Shown here: in pieces, positions 1-8,903 of the stretch
How positions within the stretch are numbered: the first letter of the stretch is position 1
Layout: the number at the start of each line of letters is the position of its first letter
Origin: Pyxidicoccus xibeiensis
GTDB taxonomy: Bacteria > Myxococcota > Myxococcia > Myxococcales > Myxococcaceae
DNA: 64,000 nucleotides
Assembly (NCBI RefSeq): GCF_024198175.1
Contig: NZ_JAJVKV010000017.1
Coordinates: 124,001 to 188,000 of the forward strand
Direction of reading: 5' to 3'
Program-made: the position numbers and the translations under genes
The notes under the pieces: model-generated
The model's database searches: none
Told to the model about the DNA's origin: nothing
Seen by the model: only the letters and a program-made list of their open reading frames with translations

Positions 1-2
1 CC

Positions 3-623
3 AAGCTGTCCCAGGCCGGCTTCGAGCCCGCGGACCTCGTGAAGATGATCGAGGAGCGCCGCTGCGCCTGCGACGCCAGCGCGGACGGCCTCATCAAGCT
101 GAAGAAGGCCGGCGTGGACAAGGCGGTGCTGGCGGCCGTCTCGCGGCACGGGCTGGCGCCCAACCGCGCGCTCGACCTGCTGGTGACGCTGGACTTCACC
201 GGGGAGAGCCGGACGGCCCGCGAGGCGTTCCTCTACTTCTTCGTGGACGACGGCGACATCACCCGCGTCTTCACCGCCAACATCCCGGAGCTGCTCCAGC
301 GCCGCAACCGCCACGAGACGATGGTGGACCGCAGCGACATCCTGGTGGCGCGCACCGTGCGCCGCGTGCAGCTGGCCGGCAAGGTGGATTTGAAGACGTA
401 CGGCCCGCACCGGGTGCTGGTGGCCGCCAGCGCCAGCCCCACGCTGACGCACCCCTCCCAGCTCACCGAGCAGGAGCGGGCCAAGGCCCAGACGTACACC
501 TTCGACTATCCGCGCAGCTCGCTGCAGAGCCTCTGCCGTCTGACGGCCGGCTACCGCCGCGACGCCGTGCTCACCTACAAGTGGAACTTCGAAGGCAGCC
601 GCTTCGAATGCGAATGGAACTAG
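3..623 (+). CDS. Unassigned conserved protein, 5' end outside the window
   Basis: The reading frame is open from base 3, so the true start lies upstream and only the C-terminal 206 residues or so are visible. The first part holds two related segments built on a KL..AGV/F...LV/VL pattern, the second reading LIKLKKAGVDKAVLAAV, with a Cys pair (CAC) between them. The rest is a mixed alpha/beta region ending FECEWN. No enzyme motif is visible. It ends 13 bases before an LpoB-like lipoprotein gene that has its own AGGAG, so it is probably first in an envelope operon with the next two genes. I do not recognise the family. Confidence 0.75.
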   Translation, partial: KLSQAGFEPADLVKMIEERRCACDASADGLIKLKKAGVDKAVLAAVSRHGLAPNRALDLLVTLDFTGESRTAREAFLYFFVDDGDITRVFTANIPELLQRRNRHETMVDRSDILVARTVRRVQLAGKVDLKTYGPHRVLVAASASPTLTHPSQLTEQERAKAQTYTFDYPRSSLQSLCRLTAGYRRDAVLTYKWNFEGSRFECEWN

Positions 624-636
624 GAGTCACCGCACC

Positions 637-1245
637 ATGAACCCCCGCCGACTGCTTCTGTCCGCCTGCCTCGTCGCCACGCTCGCCGCGTGCGGAGGTC
701 CTCGCGCCTATACGCGCGGGACGTACGAGGACCCCAACACCATCGAGATGCTGTCGGACCGCTTCAACGAGAACGACCTGCAGCTCATCGCCAAGAAGAT
801 GGCGGAGTCGCTGGCCGCCTCGCCGCGCTTCGCGCAGGCCCGTCCGGATGGCTCGCTGCCCATCGTCCTGGTGGGCAAGCTGAAGAACAGCACCTCCGAG
901 CACGTCGACATGCGCTCGCTGGGCGACAAGATTCAGACGGCGCTCGCCCAGACGGGCCGCTTCGCGCTGGTGGACCAGGCCGCGCGCCAGGACATCGCCG
1001 AGGAGTACGAGTACCAGCAGTCCGGCTACGTGGACCCCAACGCCGCCAAGGGCCCGGGGCAGCAGACGTCGGTGGACTTCCTGATGACGGGCGACCTCGC
1101 CTCCATCATCCAGGAGGTCGGCAACGACAAGCTCGTCTACTACAAGATGACGGCCAAGCTGAGCAACGTGAAGACCGGCCTCATCGAGTGGACGGACGAG
1201 AAGCAGATCCGCAAGAAGTTCGAGAAGCGCAGCGTCGGCTGGTAG
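637..1245 (+). CDS. LpoB-like lipoprotein (penicillin-binding protein activator family)
   Basis: This 202-residue protein starts with a lipoprotein signal peptide ending LAAC, lipidated Cys at about residue 20, and is expected in the outer membrane. The mature part fits the LpoB family: an alpha/beta domain with VLVGKLKNSTSEHVDM, a helix, FALVDQAARQDIAEEYEYQ, and the closing strands DFLMTGDL and TGLIEWTDEKQIRKKF. In enterobacteria LpoB activates the peptidoglycan synthase PBP1B; family members elsewhere are unproven in that role. AGGAG lies 10 bases before the ATG. The COG3014-like gene follows after 10 bases, a pairing seen in other bacteria. Confidence 0.8.
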   Translation: MNPRRLLLSACLVATLAACGGPRAYTRGTYEDPNTIEMLSDRFNENDLQLIAKKMAESLAASPRFAQARPDGSLPIVLVGKLKNSTSEHVDMRSLGDKIQTALAQTGRFALVDQAARQDIAEEYEYQQSGYVDPNAAKGPGQQTSVDFLMTGDLASIIQEVGNDKLVYYKMTAKLSNVKTGLIEWTDEKQIRKKFEKRSVGW

Positions 1246-1255
1246 CAGGCTGACG

Positions 1256-2536
1256 GTGTCCGCTCCGCGAAGGTCCTCCTCCATGGCTTCCTCCCCACCC
1301 CGCCCGGCGCGACTGACCGGGTGGGGCGGGCTCGCGCTCGCGAGCCTGCTCCTCCTGTCTGGCTGCGCCGGTGACTACGTGGCGCGTACGCGAGGCGTGC
1401 GCGCGGCGTACCAGTCCGAGAACTACCCGGACGCGCTGGAAGCGCTGGACTCGGCCGCGAAGGAGGGCGTGGAGAAGGACCGGCTGCTGGTCCTGCTGGA
1501 CAAGGGCATGGTGCTGCACGCCGCCCGGAAGTGGGCGGAGAGCAACGCCGTGCTGGAGGAGGCCGAGAAGCTGGCCGACCAGCTCGACGCCGTGTCCGTC
1601 TCCGAGGAGGCCGGGGCGCTCGTCACCAACGAGCGCCAGCGCGCGTACCGGGGGGAGGACTTCGAGAAGCTGATGATCTCCGTCATCCAGGCGCTCAACT
1701 ACGCCGAGCTGGGCGAGGCCGAGAGCGCGATGGTGGAGGTGCGCCAGGTCAACGAGCGCCTGGAGAAGATGGTCGTCGACGAGAAGAAGCCGTACCAGCA
1801 GCTCGCCGTCGCGCGCTACCTGGCCGGCGTCATCCGCGAGGACCAGCGGGACTGGGACTCGGCGTACATCGACTACGCGAAGGCGTACGAGCTGGAGCCG
1901 CACCTGGGCGACCTGGTGGAGCCCCTGCTGCGGCTGGCGAAGCTGGCGGGCCGGGACGACGCCTACGCCGACCTGAAGGCGAAGCACCCGGGCGTGCCGC
2001 ACGAGCCCCTGGCGCCGGGCGACGGGCAGCTCGTGGTGGTGGTGGAGGCGGGCCTGTCCCCGGAGAAGCAGCGCGCCTCCCAGTCGTACGGTGACGGCGG
2101 GGACCTCATCGAGGTGCCCGTGTACCGGGACCGGGGCAGCGCGCCGCTGGTGACGGTGGGAGTGGGGCCGCAAGAGCAGCGGGCGGTGACGGTGACGTCA
2201 CTGGCGGCGGTGGCGCGCATCCACCTGGACAACCGCATTGGCGGGATGCTGGCCAAGCAACTGGCGGGCGTGGCGGTGAAGGCGGGCGTGGCCGCGGGCG
2301 TGGGCGCCCTGACGAAGAGCGAGGAGGTGGGCGCGCTCGCCTTCCTCCTCCTGAATGCGACGAACGCGCCAGACCTGCGCTCCTGGCTTTCGCTGCCGGC
2401 GGAGTTCCAGGTGGCGCGCTTCCGGGTGCCGGCGGGCAGTCACACGGTGCGTGTGGAGGCCCGGGGCCGGACGACGGAGCACGTGGTGGACGTGAAGCCC
2501 GGGCGGGTGGGACTGATGGTGGTGCGGCGCTACTGA
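1256..2536 (+). CDS. COG3014-like TPR lipoprotein
   Basis: The product is a 426-residue lipoprotein. A basic N-terminus and hydrophobic run end in the lipobox LLSGC (Cys at about residue 36). TPR-like helical pairs follow (SENYPDALEALDSAAKEG, DSAYIDYAKAYELEPHLGD), then a beta-rich C-terminal half with a Gly/Ala/Val-rich stretch (AGVAVKAGVAAGVGAL) that may pack on a membrane. The family is often encoded beside LpoB-like lipoproteins, suggesting an envelope or cell-wall role. The start is a GTG at 1256; an in-frame ATG at 1283 also keeps a full signal peptide and could be the real start. Confidence 0.75.
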   Translation: MSAPRRSSSMASSPPRPARLTGWGGLALASLLLLSGCAGDYVARTRGVRAAYQSENYPDALEALDSAAKEGVEKDRLLVLLDKGMVLHAARKWAESNAVLEEAEKLADQLDAVSVSEEAGALVTNERQRAYRGEDFEKLMISVIQALNYAELGEAESAMVEVRQVNERLEKMVVDEKKPYQQLAVARYLAGVIREDQRDWDSAYIDYAKAYELEPHLGDLVEPLLRLAKLAGRDDAYADLKAKHPGVPHEPLAPGDGQLVVVVEAGLSPEKQRASQSYGDGGDLIEVPVYRDRGSAPLVTVGVGPQEQRAVTVTSLAAVARIHLDNRIGGMLAKQLAGVAVKAGVAAGVGALTKSEEVGALAFLLLNATNAPDLRSWLSLPAEFQVARFRVPAGSHTVRVEARGRTTEHVVDVKPGRVGLMVVRRY

Positions 2537-2558
2537 GCGGGGTAGGGTGCGCGCCCTC

Positions 2559-3338
2559 ATGTCGTCGGTCCCGGCCGCAGTGGCCCTGTACTCATTCATC
2601 ATCGTCCTGGGCTCCCTGCTGGGCGCGGTGGCGGTGGTGTGGAACGAGCGGCCCACGCAGCTGGTGCGCTTCCTGGCCTTCGCGGCGGGGGTGATGCTGG
2701 GCGCGGCCTTCTTCCACATGCTGCCCGAGGCGTACTCCGGAGGCGGCTGGTGGGCCTTCGCGCTGGTGCCCGCGGGCTTCGTCTTCATCCTGGTGCTGGA
2801 GCGCTACCTGGTGGCGCACGCGGGCGAGGATTTGCCCGGCGACCACATGTCCGGCACCGGAAGGCCGGCGCAGCCCGGGCAGGTGATTGGGCTCACCGCG
2901 TTCCTGGGGCTGTCCACGCACACGCTGTTCGACGGGATTGCGCTGGGCTCGGCGGTGGAGGAGGGCGTGGGCGCCATGGCGCTCTTGGCCATCGTCTCGC
3001 ACAAGGTGCCCTCGGCGCTGTCGCTGGCATCCATCCTCAAGACGGAGGGGCGCTCGCGGGGCTCCATCCTGCTGCTGGCGACGCTGTACGGGCTGATGGT
3101 GCCGGCGGGCGCGGCGCTCTACTTCCTCTTCGACGCCGTGCTCCAGTTCGAGAGCCTCGCCGCCAAGGCGCTGGCCTTCTCCGCGGGCACGTTCCTCTAC
3201 ATCGCGGTGTCGGACCTGCTGCCGCACGTGCACCGGCACGGCAAGGACCACCCGGGGCGCAACGTGCTGGCGCTCTTCTTCGGCCTGCTGCTGATGTTCA
3301 TGCTCGCGCGGTGGATGGGACACCCCGCGGGGCACTGA
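2559..3338 (+). CDS. ZIP family divalent metal transporter
   Basis: This inner-membrane protein of about 259 residues has roughly eight hydrophobic segments. It carries the two ZIP metal-binding helices: TM4-like LSTHTLFDGIALGSA, with His and Asp in the HxxxD arrangement, and TM5-like SHKVPSALSL, equivalent to the usual HE/HK..P motif. A His-rich loop (HVHRHGKDH) precedes the last helix. ZIP proteins move zinc, iron or other divalent cations into the cytosol; the metal here cannot be read. An in-frame GTG at 2547 would add four residues; the ATG is preferred because it starts directly before the first membrane helix. Confidence 0.85.
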   Translation: MSSVPAAVALYSFIIVLGSLLGAVAVVWNERPTQLVRFLAFAAGVMLGAAFFHMLPEAYSGGGWWAFALVPAGFVFILVLERYLVAHAGEDLPGDHMSGTGRPAQPGQVIGLTAFLGLSTHTLFDGIALGSAVEEGVGAMALLAIVSHKVPSALSLASILKTEGRSRGSILLLATLYGLMVPAGAALYFLFDAVLQFESLAAKALAFSAGTFLYIAVSDLLPHVHRHGKDHPGRNVLALFFGLLLMFMLARWMGHPAGH

Positions 3339-3345
3339 GCGGGGC

Positions 3346-4386
3346 TCAGGTCCGCTCGATGCTCCACGTGGGCAGCGCCTCCAGGAAGCGCTTGTCGCGC
3401 GAGTCGGGCATGCCGGCGTAGGCGACGGAGAACTCGTGGAGGGCCGCCCCCGCGAGGCCATGCGCCACGCGGCGCGCGTGCTCGAGGGAGCCGTGCCGCT
3501 CCATCCGTCCGCGCACCCAGCGCAGCTCCGCCTCCGTGCGCTCGGCCCGGGGCGCCGCGAGCAGGCGCGAGAGGCGGGCGCGCTCGCCGGCGGGGAGGGC
3601 GCCGAGCAGGTGGATGAGCATCAGCGTGCGCTTGCCCTCGCGGAGGTCTCCGTTGAGCTCCTTGCCGTAGCGGGCTTCGTCGCCCACGAGATTGAGCAGG
3701 TCGTCCTGTATCTGGAACGCGGCGCCGACGAAGAAGCCGAAGCGCAGGAAGCGCTCCAGGTCCACGGTGCCGCGTGTGCCGACGAGGGCGCCGATGCGCA
3801 GCGGGTAGATGCTCGTGTACCAGCACGTCTTCTTCAGCACCATGCGCAGGTAGTCGGCCTCGCCCAGGTCGGTGGCGTTGTGCTGGCGCCAGGCGAGCTC
3901 CAGCGCCTGGCCTTCCACGGACTCGCGGGCCATGCGCTGTGCCTCCTCCAGCACGCGCAGCGTGAGGTGGGGCCCCAGGCGCGCCACGTCGTCGAGGAGG
4001 GGCCGCAGGCTCAGCACCGCCAGCGCGTCCCCCACGTTGACGGCCACGGGCACGCCATGGAGCTGGTGCAGCGTGGGGCGGCCCCGGCGCTCCTCGCTCT
4101 CGTCCTCCACGTCGTCGTGGACGAGGAAGGCGTTGTGGAGCAGCTCCAGCGCGACGGCGGGGCCCAGCGCCTCCTCGGGCCGGGCGCCGAAGGCACTGGC
4201 CGCCGCGAGGCAGAGGCTGGCGCGCAGGGCCCGGCCGCCCCGCTCCGGGTAGTCCGCGACGAGCGTCTGGAGGGGCGCCTCATGGGGATGGGCGTCACGC
4301 AGGTACTGGCGCATGCGGGCTCGCGCGGCATCGCCGTACTCGGCGAGCAGCTCGCGGACGAGCAGGGCCTGGGGCAGGGGGCGCAT
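3346..4386 (-). CDS. Polyprenyl diphosphate synthase (isoprenyl transferase)
   Basis: The protein (346 residues) condenses isopentenyl diphosphate with allylic diphosphates. The first Asp-rich motif is DDVED at residues 91-95, followed by the RRGRPTLH region; the second is QDDLL near residue 226, followed by the lysine of YGKELNGD and by REGKRT. Chain length cannot be fixed, though Phe/Leu-rich residues before the first motif (HNAFLVH) suggest a C15-C20 product. The gene is last in a leftward set, 13 bases after a two-part unknown protein that itself follows an FAD oxidoreductase. The set may make or modify an isoprenoid. Confidence 0.88.
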   Translation of the reverse strand: MRPLPQALLVRELLAEYGDAARARMRQYLRDAHPHEAPLQTLVADYPERGGRALRASLCLAAASAFGARPEEALGPAVALELLHNAFLVHDDVEDESEERRGRPTLHQLHGVPVAVNVGDALAVLSLRPLLDDVARLGPHLTLRVLEEAQRMARESVEGQALELAWRQHNATDLGEADYLRMVLKKTCWYTSIYPLRIGALVGTRGTVDLERFLRFGFFVGAAFQIQDDLLNLVGDEARYGKELNGDLREGKRTLMLIHLLGALPAGERARLSRLLAAPRAERTEAELRWVRGRMERHGSLEHARRVAHGLAGAALHEFSVAYAGMPDSRDKRFLEALPTWSIERT

Positions 4387-4399
4387 GGAGGGCTTGCGC

Positions 4400-5209
4400 T
4401 CAGCGCGGCGCGAGTCGCACGTACACCGTGCCCTGGGGAAGTCCCGTGCGGGCGTCCACCACGACACCGCTGTAGGTGCCCGGCGGGTGGCCCTCCGGAA
4501 TCCGCAGCCGCACGACGACGCGCGCCTCGTCTGGAATCCACTCCAGGCTCACGTGGGTCAGCGGTGGAGCGTCCGGCCCCGTGGCGCACAGGGCGTGGAC
4601 GCGGAGGGGGAGCCCGGCGGCGCGCGGGCGCAGCTCGACGGAGACCTCGAAGCGTGGGCCCGACTCCAGCTCGACGGTGAAGGTGCCAGGCGTAGCCACC
4701 GGAGCGGGGGTGGGGGCGGTGCTCGCCACGGGAGGACTCGGGGCTTCCGGGGGCGGAGCCCGCGCGGGTGCCGCTCCCACGACGAACGGGCCCGCCGCTC
4801 CCGAAGCCGGTGGACGCGGGGCCGCGCTCGGCCGGGCGGCACCGCCCATCAGCTCCAGCCACACGCGCGCGAAGTCGGAAGCGCTCTGGAACATCAGCGA
4901 CATGCGCTGCTGCAGCTCGTCCTCGCGAGGCATGCCGCCCAGGTACGGCGCCCACACCTTGCGCGCCGCCTCCTGGCCCTGCCGCAGGTATTCCTCGATG
5001 ACCCGGTACCCCTGCTCCACGCCGCGGGCCACGGGGTCCTCCGGGGAAGGGCTCTCCGCTGGCGGCGGCGGGGCGTCAGGGGGAGGCGTGCGCGGCTCGA
5101 AGGGGCCTCGCACGCCGAACCGCCCTGGATAGCCGAAGGCCGTCCACCAGTCGCGGATGGGCTGCGTGCGCGCCGGGTCCTCCTTCTTCACTCGCTCCTC
5201 GGTCTCCAT
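4400..5209 (-). CDS. Unassigned protein, helical N-terminus and beta C-terminus with Pro-rich linker
   Basis: The protein has 269 residues in three parts. An N-terminal region contains DWWTAFGYPGRFGVRG and amphipathic helices (GYRVIEEYLRQGQEAARKVW). A Pro/Ala-rich linker covers about residues 120-175. The C-terminal part is probably a beta-sandwich, ending with a PPGTYSGVVVD turn. A phasin-like or scaffold role is possible but is only a guess. The ATG at 5209 has GAGGGAG five bases upstream; an alternative ATG at 5245 would overlap the preceding stop. The protein at 8896 has a similar layout and a related PGLYAG turn, so these two may be distant relatives flanking the oxidoreductase. Confidence 0.7.
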   Translation of the reverse strand: METEERVKKEDPARTQPIRDWWTAFGYPGRFGVRGPFEPRTPPPDAPPPPAESPSPEDPVARGVEQGYRVIEEYLRQGQEAARKVWAPYLGGMPREDELQQRMSLMFQSASDFARVWLELMGGAARPSAAPRPPASGAAGPFVVGAAPARAPPPEAPSPPVASTAPTPAPVATPGTFTVELESGPRFEVSVELRPRAAGLPLRVHALCATGPDAPPLTHVSLEWIPDEARVVVRLRIPEGHPPGTYSGVVVDARTGLPQGTVYVRLAPR

Positions 5210-5231
5210 GCACGCTCCCTCGAGCTCCTGC

Positions 5232-7397
5232 TCACGGGTGGTCATACCCGGCGATGTCCTCCAGCCGCGGCGCGCCCGAGATGGCATGCGCCGCCAGCCG
5301 CCCCGACATCACCGCGGACTCCACACAGCCCAGGTTGAAGCCACAGTCCGTCCAGTCCCCCGCGACGGTGAGGTTGTCGTAGGTGTTGTCGAGCGGGGAG
5401 ATGCGGAAGCGCGGGCTCCCCGGCAGGCACAGCGTGTAGCGGTCCGAGGGGCCCACGTTCGCCGTCCAGTACTGCGAGGCGAAGCGCTCCTCGCCCGCCG
5501 GGTCCGGAGGCCTGCTGTCCACGGGCTCGCTCGGGTCCATCAGCAGCTCCCACCGGAAGTCGCCATCCGCGCGCCGGGCGAGCGGCCAGAGGTGGGCCAC
5601 ATGCTCCCGCAGGAAGCGCACGCAGTTGCGCCGCACCCGCTCGTGCTGCTCGGCCGGGAAGGCGGGACGCGCCTGCTCGGCATCCGGCGCCTCCGGCAGC
5701 ACGCTGCAGAAGTAGGAGATGGAGCGCGGCGTCCGGGGCCAGCCCTCCTCGTCAGCCACGGACGTCATGTCCGCCCAGGTGTCGAAGGGCGTGACGAAGC
5801 CGGAGAGGTTGCAGGGCCCGTGGTGCCAGCCCAGCTCCTTCATGCCCGCGCTCATCCAGAGCTGGAACGCCTGCGTCGGCACCGTCCGCACGTGCTCCAC
5901 CATCGCGCACCAGCGCGGGTCCTCCTTCAGCAGGCTCTCGCAGGTGTGGCGCACCGCCCCGCCCCCCACCGCGAGCACGGCGAGGTCGAAGTCCTCGCCC
6001 ACGCGCAGCGTCCGCGTGCCCACCTTGCGCTCGTCCCAGTGTGACTCGGGCTTCCACCCCTCGCGCTCCAGCCGCTCCCCGTCCACGAGCTGTCGCCAGT
6101 CCGGCCGCGAGGGCCAGCAGGGCAGCCCCCGCACGTCCACCAGCGGCTGGTACTCCCCGCCGCCGCGCACCTCCGCCTGCACGTCGAAGTCGAGCGCTTC
6201 GACGTACGGGTGCACGCCCTCCGCGAGCCGTGCCCGCTCCACCGGCCGCACGTCTCGCAGGCGGTGGAAGAAGGCGAAGCGGACGCCCCGCCGCTTCAGC
6301 ACCTCGTAGTAGGGCGCGAAGACGACGTCGCCCATGCCCGCGCGCAGCTTCCAGAAGAACGCGCCCCGGTAGGCGAAGAAGGCCCGGAAGCTGCCGCGCA
6401 GGGCCTGGCCGGCGGCGATGCGGGGCCGCTCCGGCTCGCCGCGCTCGTAGGCGAAGGCGAGGTCATAGAGCGCCCGCACGAAGGCGCCGTTGAGGGCGCG
6501 CTCGGAGGCGCCGTTGAGCCGCAGCCACTCGCGGCAGTCGTAGTCGTCGATGGCATCCAGGCCGCGCGGCTCGGTCAGCAGCCGGAAGCGGAGGGCGCCG
6601 CGCACCATGGCCAGCACCAGGTCGGCAATCTCCCAGAGGCGGCGTGACTCGTCGTCCGTCTCCACGCGCCCTTCGAGCTGCGCGAACAGCGACGCCCCGA
6701 GCGCGTCCACCAGCCCCAGCAGCAGGCCCTCCGGCGGACGCCCCACCGCGCCCAGCGCCGCCTGCAGCAGCCGCAGCGCCTCGCCCGCCGCCGCGAGCGT
6801 GGCCAGCCCGCCGTACTTGAGGAGGCGCGAGATGGCCTCGCGCAGCGGCTCGGCCGCCGTCGCGCTCCAGTGGGGCGGAACTGCCTCGGCGGCCTCCGGG
6901 CCGGACACCTTCACCGTGGCCAGCAGCGTGCGCACCAGGTCGAGGCAGCGGGCCAGGTAGTCCGCCAGCGTGAAGCGCGGGAGCCCGCTGTGTGAATCAC
7001 CGGGCAGCCCCTCGAAGGGGGGCAGGTGGACGGTCCACGGCAGCCAGTGGCCCCTCGGCGACCAGTCCGTGGCCCCGAGGAAGTGCGCCGGGGTGAAGGC
7101 GTCCTTCCAGGTCGCGATGCGGCACGTGGCGGGGTCGCGGTCCAGCTCCGCATAGCACTCGCGCAGCAGCCGGAAGGCGTTCTCGTAGGAGCCCATCCAC
7201 AAGTGGAGCCCGTGCTCCTCGATGCGGTCCGCCGGCCCGCGGCCCGAGGCGCCCTTGCCTCCGAGCCGCCAGCCGAGCTGGTACACGGTGACGTGGTAGC
7301 GGCCCTGGTGCTCCGGGCGCGTCAGCTCGAAGGCGGTGGTGAGGCCCGCACAGCCACCGCCGACGATGGCGACTTCGATGGGGCGCGTGCGCTTCAT
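5232..7397 (-). CDS. FAD-dependent oxidoreductase of the carotenoid desaturase/amine oxidase superfamily
   Basis: This 721-residue protein begins with an FAD-binding Rossmann motif (VAIVGGGCAGLTTAFEL) about eight residues in. It has GGKGASGR and EEHGLHLWMG segments typical of phytoene desaturase-like and hydroxysqualene dehydroxylase-like enzymes, and closes with the second FAD motif LTVAGDWTDCGFNLGCVESAV. The middle, about residues 170-300, is a large helical insertion that makes the protein longer than classical desaturases. No signal peptide or clear membrane helix is seen. The substrate is probably an isoprenoid or lipid, because a polyprenyl diphosphate synthase lies two genes downstream. 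The reaction is not determinable here. Confidence 0.8.
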   Translation of the reverse strand: MKRTRPIEVAIVGGGCAGLTTAFELTRPEHQGRYHVTVYQLGWRLGGKGASGRGPADRIEEHGLHLWMGSYENAFRLLRECYAELDRDPATCRIATWKDAFTPAHFLGATDWSPRGHWLPWTVHLPPFEGLPGDSHSGLPRFTLADYLARCLDLVRTLLATVKVSGPEAAEAVPPHWSATAAEPLREAISRLLKYGGLATLAAAGEALRLLQAALGAVGRPPEGLLLGLVDALGASLFAQLEGRVETDDESRRLWEIADLVLAMVRGALRFRLLTEPRGLDAIDDYDCREWLRLNGASERALNGAFVRALYDLAFAYERGEPERPRIAAGQALRGSFRAFFAYRGAFFWKLRAGMGDVVFAPYYEVLKRRGVRFAFFHRLRDVRPVERARLAEGVHPYVEALDFDVQAEVRGGGEYQPLVDVRGLPCWPSRPDWRQLVDGERLEREGWKPESHWDERKVGTRTLRVGEDFDLAVLAVGGGAVRHTCESLLKEDPRWCAMVEHVRTVPTQAFQLWMSAGMKELGWHHGPCNLSGFVTPFDTWADMTSVADEEGWPRTPRSISYFCSVLPEAPDAEQARPAFPAEQHERVRRNCVRFLREHVAHLWPLARRADGDFRWELLMDPSEPVDSRPPDPAGEERFASQYWTANVGPSDRYTLCLPGSPRFRISPLDNTYDNLTVAGDWTDCGFNLGCVESAVMSGRLAAHAISGAPRLEDIAGYDHP

Positions 7398-7622
7398 GCA
7401 GCCCGCATTGCTAGGCGCATGGCACGCCGCCAGGAATCCGCCGTGCAGCGTGGGTCTCTGTCCGCGGCAGGACCTCGCTCCTCCACTGGGGGGAGGCTTG
7501 CGGGAAGGCGCCCGCTCCAGGTGAGCGCCTCAGTTGCGCGGGCGCGGGCAGGTCCCAGCTTGAGGAGTCGGGAGCGCGGCCCTGGAGCGCCGGGTAGACC
7601 GTGCGAGGGAGGTGTCAGGCGC

Positions 7623-8903
7623 ATGGAGTGGCGAGCCGCCGACAGGTCCGGGGAGTCGACGCCGGAGGAGCAGCACCGGGCCCGCTACCGCTCCGGCCTG
7701 CTCTCGGTGCTCCTGCACACCGAAGCCCTCCTCTCCCCCGTCGTCGGCACCCTCGTGAGCCGCCTGCCGCTCGAAGTCCGGCCGATGCCGCTGCAGCAGG
7801 CCATCGAGAGCCTGAGCGCCCCGCCTCCGACGACGCCGGGCGCCAAGGCGGTGGACCTCCAGGAGGTCTACACGCGGGCACAGAACCTGGCCGGGCTGCT
7901 CATGCTCGAAAGCTCCCTCTCCCGGCGCACCCCGCCGAAGGAGCGCAGCCGCCTCCAGGCGCATGTCGGTACGTTGCTCGGAGCCAGGCGCCTGGAGGAC
8001 ATCCTCAAGGACCTCAAGAAGGTCCCCTGGTCCAGCCAGGTCTCCAACGATGCCTTCACGCGTGCCTTCTACGGGCTCCCCCAGCTGCGGGGGGGCCAGC
8101 CCGCGGTGATAGACCCGCGCACCGCCCCGTCCGCGCCAGCACCCGACTTCGTCGAGGTGGAGGACATCCCCGGCGGCGTGGTTCCACAGGCGGAGACGGA
8201 GTTCGACCCGGAGACGCTGACGACGCGGGTGACCGTCACCGCGACCACGGCCATCTCCGACATGGACGAGCTCCGTGACCTGGTGGAGCCCCAGAACTGG
8301 ACGCGCTCCATGTTCTGGGAGGAGTCCTACCGCGTGAAGCGGTCCGGGTTCGGCTTCATCCCGGTCTCCAACGATTCGGCGCACTCGTGGCAGAGCTACC
8401 TGTACGAGCACGTCGTGTGGAACTGGAACGACGTCGCCCTGTCCCGGTTCAAGAACTACCTGCGCGTCAACTTCAAGACGGAGAAGCTCGGCATCTTCAT
8501 GCGCTTCGGGCTCCACTCCTGCTGGCGCAGCCGGTTGCTGGGGGTGGAGCTGCCCGGTGGCATCGATGCCGACAATGGCTACCTGAACGCCATCCGCACG
8601 CCGGTGGCCTTGCCCCCGAAGCGCGAAGCCAGCGCGAGGGCGCAGCTGCCGCCGCCGGGCTTCACCGTCGTCACCTCCAAGGTCCTCCGCTTCTCGGAGG
8701 TGGCGGAGCGGAGCACGCCCTTCCAGGGTGTGCCCGGCACCGGGATGCTCCTGTCCCTGCTGACGCCGGCCCTGCTCACGTTGTGGATGCGCGAGCTGAT
8801 GATGGGCCTCTACCGCACGGAGCAGAGGCGCAAGGGCATCACCCCGGAGCAGGCCGGGGACGGGGAGGGCGCGCGCCCTCGAGGAGAGCTGCGTCATGCG
8901 TGA
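7623..8903 (+). CDS. Unassigned protein divergent from the FAD oxidoreductase
   Basis: I do not recognise this 426-residue protein. The N-terminal 130 residues are helical (LLSVLLHTEALLSPVVGTLV, LEDILKDLKKVPW). The central part holds many conserved-looking aromatic residues (NWTRSMFWEESYRV, YLYEHVVWNWNDVALSRFKN), and the C-terminal part is beta-rich before a hydrophobic helix (GMLLSLLTPALLTLWMRELMMGLY) that may touch a membrane. A good GGGAGG lies 10 bases before the ATG. The stop overlaps the next gene by 8 bases, so the two are coupled. Divergence from the oxidoreductase suggests shared control, with promoters in 7398-7622. Confidence 0.75.
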   Translation: MEWRAADRSGESTPEEQHRARYRSGLLSVLLHTEALLSPVVGTLVSRLPLEVRPMPLQQAIESLSAPPPTTPGAKAVDLQEVYTRAQNLAGLLMLESSLSRRTPPKERSRLQAHVGTLLGARRLEDILKDLKKVPWSSQVSNDAFTRAFYGLPQLRGGQPAVIDPRTAPSAPAPDFVEVEDIPGGVVPQAETEFDPETLTTRVTVTATTAISDMDELRDLVEPQNWTRSMFWEESYRVKRSGFGFIPVSNDSAHSWQSYLYEHVVWNWNDVALSRFKNYLRVNFKTEKLGIFMRFGLHSCWRSRLLGVELPGGIDADNGYLNAIRTPVALPPKREASARAQLPPPGFTVVTSKVLRFSEVAERSTPFQGVPGTGMLLSLLTPALLTLWMRELMMGLYRTEQRRKGITPEQAGDGEGARPRGELRHA